Assembly: GCF_021390435.2 (NCBI RefSeq)
Contig: NZ_JAJVCN010000002.1
Location: 1,054,001-1,118,000, forward strand
From: Kibdelosporangium philippinense
GTDB lineage: Bacteria > Actinomycetota > Actinomycetes > Mycobacteriales > Pseudonocardiaceae
Length of the DNA stretch: 64,000 nt
Direction of reading: 5' to 3'
Below the pieces are notes generated by a model. The model was not told the DNA's origin and made no database searches. It saw nothing but the letters and a program-made list of their open reading frames with translations. The first letter of the stretch is position 1. The number at the start of each line of letters is the position of its first letter. A program made the position numbers and the translations under genes. Below, one piece after another: positions 1 through 8,199 of this stretch.

Positions 1-528
1 ACCGGCTTCAAGTGGCTTGTGCGTGCTGGCGACGGTTTGGTGTTCGCTTACGAAGAGGCCCTTGGCAACAGCGTCGATCCTTCTTACGTGCGTGACAAGG
101 ATGGGATCTCTGCGGCTGTGGTCGCTTGCGACCTCGCTGCGTCTTTGCAGGCTTCCGGTCGCGGCTTGCTCGACGTGCTCGCCGACTTGGCCGTCAAGCA
201 TGGCGTCCACCTGACCGACCAGGTTTCGTTGCGTGTCACCGAGTTGCCGTTGATCGGCCGCCTGATGACTGAGCTGCGTTCCACTCCTCCCTCGGCCCTC
301 GCCGGGATAGCCGTTTCCGTTGAGGACCTTCTTCCCGAGGCAGACGTGCTCAGGTTCACCGGACCGGGACTCCGGGTCGTGGTTCGCCCTTCGGGCACGG
401 AACCGAAGCTCAAGGCATACCTGGAGGTTGTCGAACCTGTTTCCGGCGACCTCGCCGACGCGCGCGCTGCCGCTCAGGCCCGGTTGGCAGAGGTGCGCGC
501 GGCTGTTTCGGAACTGTTGGGAGCCTGA
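1..528 (+). CDS. pmmB: Phosphohexomutase (phosphomannomutase/phosphoglucomutase family), C-terminal part
   Basis: The reading frame is open from base 1, so the 5' end lies outside the window. The visible 175 residues begin with TGFKW, typical of the third domain of alpha-D-phosphohexomutases, and near the end carry the phosphate-binding loop RPSGTEPK of domain 4. The family moves phosphate between C6 and C1 of hexoses through a phosphoserine that would be in the missing N-terminal part. In mycobacteria, as I recall, pmmB sits in the same neighbourhood as upp, add, deoA and cdd. No deoB-type phosphopentomutase is visible here, so this enzyme might also act on (deoxy)ribose phosphates; that is inference. 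The flavodoxin-like gene follows after 2 bases, probably in one operon. Confidence 0.9.
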   Translation, partial: TGFKWLVRAGDGLVFAYEEALGNSVDPSYVRDKDGISAAVVACDLAASLQASGRGLLDVLADLAVKHGVHLTDQVSLRVTELPLIGRLMTELRSTPPSALAGIAVSVEDLLPEADVLRFTGPGLRVVVRPSGTEPKLKAYLEVVEPVSGDLADARAAAQARLAEVRAAVSELLGA

Positions 529-530
529 GG

Positions 531-983
531 ATGCCTCGCCTGCTGATCGTGCACCACACGCCGTCACCAGGCATGCAGGCGATGTTCGAAGCCGTCGTCT
601 CCGGCGCCACCGCGCCGGAGATCGAAGGCGTCGATGTGGTGCGGCGGCCAGCGTTGGCCGCCACCGTCCCGGACGCACTGGAGGCCGACGCCTACATCCT
701 CGGCACTCCCGCGAACATCGGCTACATGTCCGGCGCGTTGAAGGTCTTCTTCGACCAGATCTACTACCCATGCCTCGACTCGACCCGCGGCCGCCCATAC
801 GGGCTCTACGTGCACGGCAACGAAGGCACAGAGGGCGCCATCCGTGCCGTCGAATCCATCACCACCGGCCTCGGCTGGTCGAAGGCGGCTGCACCGGTGA
901 ACGTCCTCGGCACCCTGAGCAAGGCGGACATCGACGCCTGCTGGGAACTCGGCGCCACCATCGCCGCCAGCCTGATGCCGTGA
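531..983 (+). CDS. Flavodoxin-like / NAD(P)H-dependent oxidoreductase family protein
   Basis: A 150-residue protein starting two bases after the phosphohexomutase stop, so translationally linked. The N-terminus MPRLLIVHHTPSPGMQAM has the shape of a flavodoxin FMN phosphate-binding loop after the first beta strand. The middle segment DAYILGTPANIGYMSGALK matches the second FMN-contacting loop of the WrbA/flavodoxin fold, and FFDQ follows as in that family. It is probably a soluble cytoplasmic FMN reductase; the electron partner and substrate are unknown. Length is usual for short flavodoxins. Confidence 0.8.
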   Translation: MPRLLIVHHTPSPGMQAMFEAVVSGATAPEIEGVDVVRRPALAATVPDALEADAYILGTPANIGYMSGALKVFFDQIYYPCLDSTRGRPYGLYVHGNEGTEGAIRAVESITTGLGWSKAAAPVNVLGTLSKADIDACWELGATIAASLMP

Positions 984-1444
984 AGGCCACCCTCACGGCG
1001 TTCAACGCCAATGCCAGGAACTTGACCAAGTCCACGGGCAGGCCGCTTTCGGGCATCTCAAGGTCCATTAAGGACAGAAATTCGTCTCGCCTGTCACACG
1101 TGTCACACCAGCCTCACCTATCACGGAACGCAACGCCGTGAAGGTCACCCTGACTGCACTCAACGCACCAAACTCGGCCCTCACGCCCATGCACGCTATG
1201 CCATGCCCGCACCCCTAGCCCCAGCACCGACTCACTTGTGCCGGCCGCAAATCTACGCAGGTCAACGGCTCGCGCTTGCCTCTAGCGTCGATCAAATTCC
1301 GACCCATAAAGTTCCTGGCATTGGCGTTCAACGCACCAAAACCGGCCCTCACGCGCTGACACCTCCTCACCGCACCGAGCTTTCGTCCATTGTGGACAAT
1401 TGGCTGGCGGTCTCCCAGGCACTTCGCCAAGGCGATGAGCAGAC
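984..1444. other. Gene-free stretch with degenerate inverted and direct repeats
   Basis: This 461-base gap holds no convincing gene. It contains related short repeats: 979-1023 (GTGAAGGCCACCCTCACGGC then GTTCAACGCC), 1137-1190 (GTGAAGGTCACCCTGACTGC then CTCAACGC) and 1309-1362 (GCGTTCAACGCACC then CGGCCCTCACG). Bases 1000-1023 are the near-perfect reverse complement of 1309-1332 (one mismatch in 24). This looks like decayed copies of a palindromic intergenic element rather than a gene. Confidence 0.6.
1000..1332. repeat. 24-bp inverted repeat pair (1000-1023 / 1309-1332)
   Basis: The left arm ends in AATGCCAGGAACTT and the right arm begins with AAGTTCCTGGCATT; the arms pair over 24 bases with a single mismatch, separated by 285 bases. 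Each arm also contains GTTCAACG, itself nearly palindromic. No transposase lies between them. The pair could be the ends of a dead small element or two copies of a dispersed repeat in opposite orientation. Confidence 0.6.
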
Positions 1445-1762
1445 CTACGTCTCAGCAAGTCCGCGCCATTTCCGGTCGATCTCGTCCGGGCGCTGGCGTC
1501 CGCATTCGACGACATTGCCCTCGGGGTCGGTGACCTCCGCGAAACAGTCCCCCTGCTCGACGATGACGTTGATGTTCTCGATCCCAGCTGCCCGATCGTC
1601 ATCACCAACCCAGTAGATGACGGCGAATGCGGGCTCGTCGCCGAGATAGTCCGTCCGGACCCGGCACCGCTCGCCAGGGCGCAACCAATAGTCACTCCCC
1701 AGCGGTTCGAGCCAGAGCACGAGCCATCCCGGCGACTCGTTGTGCACGTCGATGGCTGCCAT
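1445..1762 (-). CDS. Conserved hypothetical protein, 105 aa
   Basis: A short soluble protein (MAAIDVHNESPGWLVLWL at the start) with no signal peptide or membrane segment. The PGWLVLWLEPLG pattern followed by a Leu-Arg-Pro-Gly-Glu turn suggests a small beta-rich domain, and the protein is acidic with a C-terminal basic tail. I do not recognise a named family. It is a lone gene, divergent from the S8 protease and next to the repeat-rich gap. Confidence 0.6.
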   Translation of the reverse strand: MAAIDVHNESPGWLVLWLEPLGSDYWLRPGERCRVRTDYLGDEPAFAVIYWVGDDDRAAGIENINVIVEQGDCFAEVTDPEGNVVECGRQRPDEIDRKWRGLAET

Positions 1763-1850
1763 GTCCGCAGCCTATCGACGTCGTCCTGGGTTTCTTGGTG
1801 ACTGTGAACGACGGGCATGCAACCAAAGAGGGCTACTCGGCGTGAGGGGA

Positions 1851-1879
1851 TGTGAGCCGACGGTGGGCGTCGGCTCACA
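1851..1879 (+). promoter_or_regulatory. 11-bp perfect stem-loop in the 5' leader of the S8 protease gene
   Basis: TGTGAGCCGAC (1851-1861) pairs perfectly with GTCGGCTCACA (1869-1879) around a 7-base loop. The hairpin ends about 8 bases before the ribosome binding site GAGGGG of the protease (start 1898) and has no T-run, so it is more likely an mRNA-stabilising or regulatory 5'-UTR structure, or a dyad operator, than a terminator. Confidence 0.5.
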
Positions 1880-1897
1880 TCAACCTGAGGGGTTTGT

Positions 1898-4800
1898 GTG
1901 GGCAGAAAGCAGTGCGCGGTCCTGACAGCCGCGTTACTCGCCGTTGGGCTGGCGGCCGTGCCGGCCACAGCGGCGGCTGAGCTCAACCCGGGAACTGCCG
2001 CCGACAGGCCTGGCACGGTCACTTTGATCACTGGTGACCTTGTGCGGGTTGCCGGTGAGCGGGTGGCTGGGGTGCGGATGGCCAAGGGACGTGAGCACGT
2101 TCATGTCTGGCGGTACACGCTCAACGGCCATGACTTCGTCGTCCCCGATGATGCGATGAGCCAGGTCAACGCGGGCAAGTTGGACAAGCGCTTGTTCGAC
2201 GTCACCGGGCTTGTCCAACAGGGTTACGACGACGCGCGTGAGCCCAGCGTGCCGACGATCATCACGGGCACGACCGCGGGCAGGCTTGCGACCAACGGTA
2301 TCCAGGCGGTCGACGTCCCCAAGAAGGACGCGGCCAGTGCGTGGAAGCAGCAACGCCGAGGCGACCAGAAGGTCTGGTTGAACGGCAAGGTGCACGCCAC
2401 CCTTGACCAAAGTGTCAAGCAGGTTGGCGCGCCCGAGGCTTGGCAGCAGGGGTTCAAGGCGGACGGTGTCAAGGTCGCTGTCCTCGACACCGGTTACGAC
2501 GCCAACCATCCGGATCTGAAGTCCAAAGTGGATGTCGCGGAGAACTTCACCGACGAGGACAACCGCGACAACGTCGGCCACGGAACCCACGTGGCCAGCA
2601 CGATCGCGGGCACCGGCGCTGCCTCCAACGGTCGGTACGCCGGGGTCGCGCCGGGCGCGAGGCTACTGATCGGCAAGGTTCTTGGCCAGTACGGCGGCCG
2701 CGAGGACTGGATCATCAACGGCATGCAATGGGCCGTCGACAATGGCGCCAAGGTTGTCAACATGAGCCTTGGCGGCGGCGTCAGCGATGGCACCGACCTG
2801 ATGTCGCAGGTGGTGAACGAGCTTTCCGAGAAGGCGCTGTTCGTCATCGCCGCGGGCAACTCCGGTGCGCCGGAAACCGTTGGCTCACCCGGTAGCGCCG
2901 ATCGGGCGCTGACGGTTGCCAACGTCACAAAGTCCGACGAGCTCAGCGTCACCTCCAGCCAGGGGCCGAGGGTCGGGGACTTCGGGTTGAAGCCGGAGAT
3001 CTCCGCGCCTGGCACGGACATCGTCGCCGCTCGCGCGGAAGGCACCTACGTCCCGTTCTCCATCAACGAGAACTACACCAAGATCTCCGGCACCTCGATG
3101 GCCACTCCGCATGTCGCCGGGGCCGCCGCCATCCTGGCCGGGCAGCATCCACAGTGGACCGGCGGGCAGCTCAAGAGCGCGCTGATCAGCTCGGCCAAGC
3201 GCTTGCCCGGGATCGATACCTTCGCGCAAGGCGCCGGTCGTCTTGACATCGCACGCGGCGTCAAGCAGCAGGTACGCGCCGAGGGCGTGCTCTCGTTCGG
3301 CAACCTGTGGGGCAAGCAGGACGCCAACCGCACGATCACCTATGTCAACGACGGCCCGAACCCGGTTCAGCTCACGCTGACCGTTGACGTCAAGCAGAAG
3401 CACGGCGGGCCAACGAACCTGTTCACCACGGACAAGACCGTCGCCGTTCCCGCCAAGGGAACCGCGCAGGTCACGGTCAAGGCGGACGCGACCGACAAGC
3501 CGAACGGCGAGTTCGAGGGCGTCGTGCGGGCGCAGGCGGGAGAGCTCGTGCTCACGACACCGCTGACCGCGAACCTCAAGGGCGCCAAGAACACCTTGAC
3601 CATCAAGGTTCCTTCGCGGGACGGCGAGCCGTACCGCGCGCTCGTCACGGTGCAGAACGACGAGACCGGGTACGCGGACGGGATCGTGACCGACACCGGC
3701 GAGGCCACGTTCGAGGTCCCCTCGGGCAAGTACCGTGCGCTCGGGATGATCGTTGACCAGTCGTTCACGCGGACCATGTTCGCTTTGCCCGTTCAGGTTT
3801 CCGGTGACACCGAGTTCACTGTGGACACCAAAAAGGGCAAGAAGGTCACGGTCGGGATCGACGACCCCGACGCCAAGGCCGAAGCGGGCGGCGGGATCGG
3901 CATCCTGTCCGATGTGGACGAAACCGGGCCACGGCTCGGCACCGCCGTGCTCGCTGGTGGGGCTCAGGAAAACCTGTACACCCTCGGCGGCCACCGGATG
4001 CGTGGGCTGAGCCTGGCCTCGTCGAGCTACTGGACGTACCCGTGGGCGACGATCAAGGCCAACGGGCCGCAGGGTTTCGGCTTCCGGGTTGCCTACGCAC
4101 CCTTCGACCTGGATTTCACCGGTGATCTGACCGCACGCGTCGTCGACGTGGGTGAGGCCGACACCGAGTCGATCAACAAGGCGGGCGATGTGACCGGCGC
4201 GATCGCGATCATCACGCCGAACGACTGGAACGCGCCGATGTATCCGCCGGAGTCCCAGCTGCGCAGCGGAATCGAACTGCTGAAGGCCAAGGGCGCACGG
4301 GCCGTGGTCTCGTACTTCAACCCGGCCATCGAAGATCAGTCGCCGCCCGCCATGAACACGATTCTCGCGTTCGACCAAGCGGATCTGATGCGTGTGCAGG
4401 ACCAGTTGAAGCAGGGCCCGGTCGAGCTGACCATCAACGCACGGCCGAACAGCCCGGTGGCGTACTTCCTCGCGGACTCCGTCCAGGGCGTGCCGACCGG
4501 TCACGACTTCCGGTTCCGCAAGGCCGAGCTCGGCCGGATCGACCGTCAGTTCAACGACACGCTGCCGAAGGGCACGTACCGTTTCCAGATTGGTGTGCTC
4601 ACCGCAGGCGGTATCAGCGGCAACGCCGAAGTCGAGGTCAAGTGGCCGCAACGGCGCACCGACTTCATCTCCCCCGGCGCGCAACTGCTGCTGTACTCGG
4701 CCGCTGGCTTCTGGGACAAGGGCGACTTCGGCGGCGAGATCGCGCTTCCCGTGCAGCTCAAGCCCGGTCAGCGGCATTCGACCAAGATGTTCGCGGCGCC

Positions 4801-5476
4801 GCTCGGTCCTGAGCTCACGCAGGCTCCGATCAGCCGCCAGGACGGCAAACCCGTGCCGTCGGCGTACCGGTTGGGCGACAAGATCAACCTGGCGATCCCG
4901 ATGTTCGCCGACAGCGACCCGGGCAACGCGGCCCAACTCGACGACACCAACCTCGGCAGTACGGTGTTGTTGAAGGATGGCAAGGAAATCGGGCGCCGCA
5001 ACGATCGGCCTGCGTTGGGCGAGTTCGTGGTTCCCGCTGGGCCAGGCCGATTCCAGCTGATCGCGGACGCCAACCGGCCGCAGTACGAGCTGTTGGCGCC
5101 GCAGCTGTCGCCGAAGACCCGTTCCGAGTGGACGTTCCGTGCCGGTGCGGGCACGGATCAGCGGACGGCCTTGCCGTTGTTGGACGTCCGATTCGACCTT
5201 CCGCTCGACGAGCACAACACGACCGCTGCCGGGAAACCGTTGTCCGGCAAGGTTACCGCCGCACACCAGCCAGGTGCACGGCCGTCGTGGGTCGTGGAGA
5301 CGTCGGTCGAGATCTCGTTCGACGAAGGCAAGACCTGGCAGCGCGCCAAGGTCAGGGGTGACCGCGTGGAACTCCCGGCCGGACCGGCCGGATACGCGTC
5401 GCTCAAGGCAACTGCCCGGGATATCGACGGCAATTCAGTGACCGAGACGGTCATCCGGGCCTACGCGATCAAGTAG
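1898..5476 (+). CDS. Secreted S8 (subtilisin-like) serine peptidase, 1192 aa
   Basis: The GTG start at 1898 is preceded by GAGGGG at good spacing and opens a Sec signal peptide (MGRKQCAVLTAALLAVG, cleavage near ATAAA). A propeptide of about 150 residues follows. The catalytic triad is Asp197 in VAVLDTGYD, His228 in GHGTHVAS and Ser400 in GTSMATPHVAG, with the oxyanion Asn in AAGNSG. A long C-terminal half of beta-sandwich-like repeats without membrane anchor follows, as in large actinomycete subtilases. It should be exported and degrade extracellular proteins. It stands alone, with its own leader hairpin. Confidence 0.95.
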   Translation: MGRKQCAVLTAALLAVGLAAVPATAAAELNPGTAADRPGTVTLITGDLVRVAGERVAGVRMAKGREHVHVWRYTLNGHDFVVPDDAMSQVNAGKLDKRLFDVTGLVQQGYDDAREPSVPTIITGTTAGRLATNGIQAVDVPKKDAASAWKQQRRGDQKVWLNGKVHATLDQSVKQVGAPEAWQQGFKADGVKVAVLDTGYDANHPDLKSKVDVAENFTDEDNRDNVGHGTHVASTIAGTGAASNGRYAGVAPGARLLIGKVLGQYGGREDWIINGMQWAVDNGAKVVNMSLGGGVSDGTDLMSQVVNELSEKALFVIAAGNSGAPETVGSPGSADRALTVANVTKSDELSVTSSQGPRVGDFGLKPEISAPGTDIVAARAEGTYVPFSINENYTKISGTSMATPHVAGAAAILAGQHPQWTGGQLKSALISSAKRLPGIDTFAQGAGRLDIARGVKQQVRAEGVLSFGNLWGKQDANRTITYVNDGPNPVQLTLTVDVKQKHGGPTNLFTTDKTVAVPAKGTAQVTVKADATDKPNGEFEGVVRAQAGELVLTTPLTANLKGAKNTLTIKVPSRDGEPYRALVTVQNDETGYADGIVTDTGEATFEVPSGKYRALGMIVDQSFTRTMFALPVQVSGDTEFTVDTKKGKKVTVGIDDPDAKAEAGGGIGILSDVDETGPRLGTAVLAGGAQENLYTLGGHRMRGLSLASSSYWTYPWATIKANGPQGFGFRVAYAPFDLDFTGDLTARVVDVGEADTESINKAGDVTGAIAIITPNDWNAPMYPPESQLRSGIELLKAKGARAVVSYFNPAIEDQSPPAMNTILAFDQADLMRVQDQLKQGPVELTINARPNSPVAYFLADSVQGVPTGHDFRFRKAELGRIDRQFNDTLPKGTYRFQIGVLTAGGISGNAEVEVKWPQRRTDFISPGAQLLLYSAAGFWDKGDFGGEIALPVQLKPGQRHSTKMFAAPLGPELTQAPISRQDGKPVPSAYRLGDKINLAIPMFADSDPGNAAQLDDTNLGSTVLLKDGKEIGRRNDRPALGEFVVPAGPGRFQLIADANRPQYELLAPQLSPKTRSEWTFRAGAGTDQRTALPLLDVRFDLPLDEHNTTAAGKPLSGKVTAAHQPGARPSWVVETSVEISFDEGKTWQRAKVRGDRVELPAGPAGYASLKATARDIDGNSVTETVIRAYAIK

Positions 5477-5536
5477 TTACACAATCAGGACATTACGCGG
5501 ATAGGACGAGGACACCAGCGCGCGAGAGTCATCGCC

Positions 5537-6046
5537 GTGAAATTGGCAATCGTCGCGCTGGCCCTCGTCCTGTCGGCATGCACCACTCTTGTCACGCCGA
5601 AACTCGCGTCCTCACAGGACGATGCCGCGCTTGCGGACAGCAGCGTCTCGCCATTCGACAACGACCATCCCGCGATCAGCAGGCTGGATCCGAAATTGCG
5701 GGACGCGATGCAGCAAGCGGCCCGTGACGCCGAGGCCAAAGGCATCAAGGTCGTGGTCACGTCCGGCTGGCGCAGCCGGGACTACCAGCAACAACTGCTG
5801 GACGAGGCCACCAGCAAATACGGCAGCCTGGCTGACGCGCGCAAACACGTGAACACGCCGGACAAATTCACGCACGTCACCGGGAAAGCCGTGGATATCG
5901 GCTACACCGACGCCGCGGACTGGTTCAGCCGGAAAGGCTCGAAATACGGCTTGTGCCAGACGTACTCCAACGAGATGTGGCACTACGAACTGGCCACCGA
6001 ACCCGGCGGCGAATGCCCGCCACAGCTGGCCAACGCCGCAGGATAA
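5537..6046 (+). CDS. M15-family D-alanyl-D-alanine carboxypeptidase-like lipoprotein
   Basis: A 169-residue protein with a lipoprotein signal: hydrophobic stretch then LSAC with Cys15. The VanY/VanX-type zinc signature is visible: His113 and Asp120 in HVTGKAVD, then Glu146 and His149 in EMWHYE, preceded by TSGWRSRDYQQ, the conserved substrate-binding turn. It is expected to trim D-Ala from peptidoglycan stem peptides outside the membrane. The GTG start at 5537 puts the signal at the very N-terminus. The stop codon lies inside a 10-bp direct repeat next to palindromic repeat copy 1. Confidence 0.88.
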   Translation: MKLAIVALALVLSACTTLVTPKLASSQDDAALADSSVSPFDNDHPAISRLDPKLRDAMQQAARDAEAKGIKVVVTSGWRSRDYQQQLLDEATSKYGSLADARKHVNTPDKFTHVTGKAVDIGYTDAADWFSRKGSKYGLCQTYSNEMWHYELATEPGGECPPQLANAAG

Positions 6047-6048
6047 TC

Positions 6049-6093
6049 CTCGTGAGTGGTTATCCGTGTTCTAACCTGGATAACCACTCACGA
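6049..6093. repeat. Palindromic intergenic repeat, copy 1, flanked by 10-bp direct repeats
   Basis: The 16-bp perfect stem TCGTGAGTGGTTATCC (6050-6065) / GGATAACCACTCACGA (6078-6093) surrounds a GTTCTAAC centre. CAGGATAATC occurs immediately on both sides (6039-6048 and 6094-6103), which looks like a target-site duplication. It lies between two convergent genes (M15 lipoprotein and aldo/keto reductase) and could also act as a bidirectional terminator. Confidence 0.85.
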
Positions 6094-6101
6094 CAGGATA
6101 A

Positions 6102-7076
6102 TCACCCGTTAACCAGCTTCAAGGCCTCGGTTGAATACCTCTCGCCCGCCACTTCCCCTGCCACCGACGAGATCTTCGCCAAATCATCCGCGGCGAGCTC
6201 GATCGTGGCCGCGGCGATGTTCTCACCAAGGTACGTCCGGCGCTTGGTCCCCGGAATCGGTACGACGTCGCTGCCCTGGCTCTGCACCCACGCCAGCGCC
6301 AACTGGCCAGGCGTGACGCCCAGCTTGTCCGCCAACGCTTTCAATGCCTCGACGATCGTGTAGTTCCGGTCGTAGTTCTCGCCCATGAACCGCGGCAGGT
6401 TGCGCCGGGAGTCGCCTTCGGTGAAGTCCTGGGTGACCCGGCCGGTCAGGAAGCCGCGGCCAAGTGGCGAGAACGGCACGATCCCGATGCCCAACTGGCG
6501 ACAGGTATCGAGGATCTCGCCCTCGATATCCCTGGTCCACAACGACCATTCGCTCTGCAGCGCCGAGATCGGGTGCACGGCGGCCGCGCGCCGCAGTGAC
6601 TCCGCGCCCGCCTCGGACAGGCCGATGTACCGGACCTTGCCCGCCTTGACCAGCTCTCCCATCGCGCCGACGGTCTCCTCGACCGGGACGGCCGGGTCGA
6701 TGCGGTGGGCGTAGTACAGGTCGATGTGGTCGACGCCGAGCCGCTTCAACGACGCCTCGCAGGCCTGCTTGACGTACGCCGCGTCGCCGCGAACACCTTG
6801 GTCGGACTTGTCCAGGATTCGTTTGAACCCGAACTTGGTGGCCAGTACGACTTCGGACCGCCGTGCCCTGACCACCTCGCCGACCAACTGCTCGTTGTGG
6901 CCGAGGCCGTAGACGTCCGCCGTGTCCAGCAGCGTCACGCCCGCGTCCAGCGCCGCGTTGAGGGTCGCGATCGACTCGTCGCGGTCAGCGGGGCCGTAGC
7001 TCTGGCTCATTCCCATACAACCGAGGCCCTGTGCGCCGACCTCTAATTCGCCAAGCTTGCGGGTTGGCAGGGTCAT
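6102..7076 (-). CDS. Aldo/keto reductase
   Basis: A 324-residue NADPH-dependent carbonyl reductase of the AKR superfamily with a (beta/alpha)8 barrel. The catalytic tetrad is visible: Asp51 and Tyr56 in DTADVYG, Lys81 in ATKFGF and His124 in YYAHR. The C-terminal IPGTKRRTYLGEN segment is the NADPH phosphate-binding region. Full family length. Its start overlaps the stop of the upstream MerR regulator gene by 4 bases, so the two form one operon and the regulator probably controls this enzyme in response to a ligand. Confidence 0.93.
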   Translation of the reverse strand: MTLPTRKLGELEVGAQGLGCMGMSQSYGPADRDESIATLNAALDAGVTLLDTADVYGLGHNEQLVGEVVRARRSEVVLATKFGFKRILDKSDQGVRGDAAYVKQACEASLKRLGVDHIDLYYAHRIDPAVPVEETVGAMGELVKAGKVRYIGLSEAGAESLRRAAAVHPISALQSEWSLWTRDIEGEILDTCRQLGIGIVPFSPLGRGFLTGRVTQDFTEGDSRRNLPRFMGENYDRNYTIVEALKALADKLGVTPGQLALAWVQSQGSDVVPIPGTKRRTYLGENIAAATIELAADDLAKISSVAGEVAGERYSTEALKLVNG

Positions 7077-7441
7077 GCGGAGGCCTCCAGCCGGTCACCG
7101 TAGAGATCGATCTTGTAGTTCAGGATCCCGAGGCACGTCTGCAACTCGGCGATCCTGGCGAGGACGTCTTTGCGGTGGTCGACAAGGATCTGATGACGGC
7201 GGCCTTCGGTCCCCACACCGCGCATCCGCAGCTGCGCGTACTCGCGCATCATCCTGATCGGCATACCGGTCGTCCGCAGCTTGGTGAGGAACTCCAGCCA
7301 GGCAAGGTCCTCATCGGTGTAGCTGCGCCTGCCGCCGGAGTCTCTCGCAGGCGGCTCGACCAGGCCGATCCGTTCGTAGTAACGCAGGGTGTCGATGGAC
7401 AACCCACTGCGTTCGGCAGCTTGGGCGATCGCATATGTCAC
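7073..7441 (-). CDS. MerR-family transcriptional regulator
   Basis: A 122-residue regulator. The N-terminal winged helix (IAQAAERSGLSIDTLRYYER, then RRSYTDEDL) is the MerR DNA-binding domain; a dimerisation helix follows (residues about 75-110). There are no clustered metal-binding Cys residues, so it resembles regulators of organic or redox signals more than metal sensors. The GTG start at 7441 lies directly downstream of a MerR-type promoter with a 19-bp spacer, so the mRNA is probably leaderless and the gene autoregulated together with the reductase gene that overlaps it by 4 bases. Confidence 0.92.
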   Translation of the reverse strand: MTYAIAQAAERSGLSIDTLRYYERIGLVEPPARDSGGRRSYTDEDLAWLEFLTKLRTTGMPIRMMREYAQLRMRGVGTEGRRHQILVDHRKDVLARIAELQTCLGILNYKIDLYGDRLEASA

Positions 7442-7447
7442 ACCACG

Positions 7448-7478
7448 ACGCTAGAACCTGGAGTGCACTCCAGGTCAA
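7448..7478 (-). promoter_or_regulatory. MerR-type promoter and operator of the merR-aldo/keto reductase operon
   Basis: On the minus strand, TTGACC (-35, 7473-7478) and TAGCGT (-10, 7448-7453) are separated by 19 bp, the over-long spacing characteristic of MerR-regulated promoters. A perfect 20-bp palindrome, ACCTGGAGTGCACTCCAGGT (7456-7475), fills the spacer. The -10 ends 6 bases before the GTG, implying a leaderless transcript. Confidence 0.85.
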
Positions 7479-7480
7479 GG

Positions 7481-7861
7481 TTATTTATGCGGCACGCCCC
7501 ACGACTCGAACCGCGCGCCCATCGACGCGATGTCGATCGCACCCCGGTCAACCTCTCTGACCAGGTCAAGCGCGTCGTCTTCGTCGGCGTCGATCCAGTA
7601 GCCGTTGATGTCGCACAACGTCACGGCGGCGACCCAGCCGAGCCGCCAGTTGCCCTCGGCCAGCGGCCTGTTCCGGATGATGGACTCCATCAGCGCGGCC
7701 GACTTCAACCAGAGGGTGCCGTACGCCTCGACGCCGAGCACAGTCGCCTGCGGCCGGTGCGCCGCGGAATCCAGCAGGCCAAGGTCCCTGACCACCAGAT
7801 CGCCCCCGGTCACCGCCGCCGCGAGCACCAGCAGGTCGCTGGCGTCCAGGTAGGTGATCAC
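7481..7861 (-). CDS. Doc/Fic-family toxin with altered catalytic motif
   Basis: A 126-residue protein with Doc (death-on-curing) layout: an N-terminal YLDASDLLVLA segment, the HRPQATVLGVEAYGTLW region, then the Fic motif. Doc kinases inactivate EF-Tu; Fic enzymes AMPylate targets. The motif normally reads H-x-F-x-D/E-A/G-N-K-R, but here residues 65-73 are RPLAEGNWR: the catalytic His is Arg and the Lys is Trp, while Glu, Asn and final Arg remain. The toxin is therefore likely impaired. The antitoxin gene lies 15 bases upstream on the same strand, the usual order. Confidence 0.8.
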   Translation of the reverse strand: MITYLDASDLLVLAAAVTGGDLVVRDLGLLDSAAHRPQATVLGVEAYGTLWLKSAALMESIIRNRPLAEGNWRLGWVAAVTLCDINGYWIDADEDDALDLVREVDRGAIDIASMGARFESWGVPHK

Positions 7862-7876
7862 TCGAGACTTATATCG

Positions 7877-8083
7877 TCAGCCGGTCCCGAGTCGCTCCAG
7901 CAGCCCCTGGTAACGCGGCAGAATGCGTTCGAGTACGTCGCCGATCTGCTGCTGCTTGTGCAGCTTCGACCAGCGTTCGGCGAGCGCGAGCCGGAGGATC
8001 TCCTCTGAGGAGCGTCCCTCGGCCGCCGCGAGGGCCGCGAGCTGCTCGCTTTCCTCGTCACTCAGGCGCAAGGTCATGGCCAT
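7877..8083 (-). CDS. Ribbon-helix-helix (CopG-like) antitoxin of the Doc module
   Basis: A 68-residue protein: MTLRLSDEESEQLAALAAAEGRSSEEILRLAL forms the beta strand plus two helices of a ribbon-helix-helix domain (residues 3-40). A charged C-terminal tail (about 41-68) probably wraps the toxin. Antitoxin-first order and 15-base spacing to the Doc-like gene support a toxin-antitoxin operon, normally autorepressed through the RHH domain. Divergent from the TetR gene with about 115 bases between. Confidence 0.82.
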   Translation of the reverse strand: MAMTLRLSDEESEQLAALAAAEGRSSEEILRLALAERWSKLHKQQQIGDVLERILPRYQGLLERLGTG

Positions 8084-8187
8084 TGCGGCATCCTAACGGT
8101 TACATCTCGAAAAGCAGAGGGCTGGCTGGTACTGCCCTCCAGGTTGCCCATTGGTGCACAGTCGGTTCCGACCACCAAAAACCGGGC

Positions 8188-8193
8188 TAATCT
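8188..8193 (+). promoter_or_regulatory. -10 box of a leaderless tetR transcript
   Basis: TAATCT lies exactly 6 bases before the GTG start at 8200. No Shine-Dalgarno sequence is present, so transcription should begin at the start codon. Confidence 0.5.
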
Positions 8194-8199
8194 CGACAA

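Noticed and set aside
1203..1616. Plus-strand frame overlapping the conserved hypothetical at 1445-1762
   Set aside because: It runs through the degenerate repeats, has no ribosome binding site and no domain; the minus-strand frame has gene-like composition.
2885..5266. Long open frame (793 codons) on the minus strand opposite the S8 protease
   Set aside because: It is an Arg/Leu-rich shadow of a high-GC gene; the plus strand encodes clear catalytic motifs and a continuous protease.
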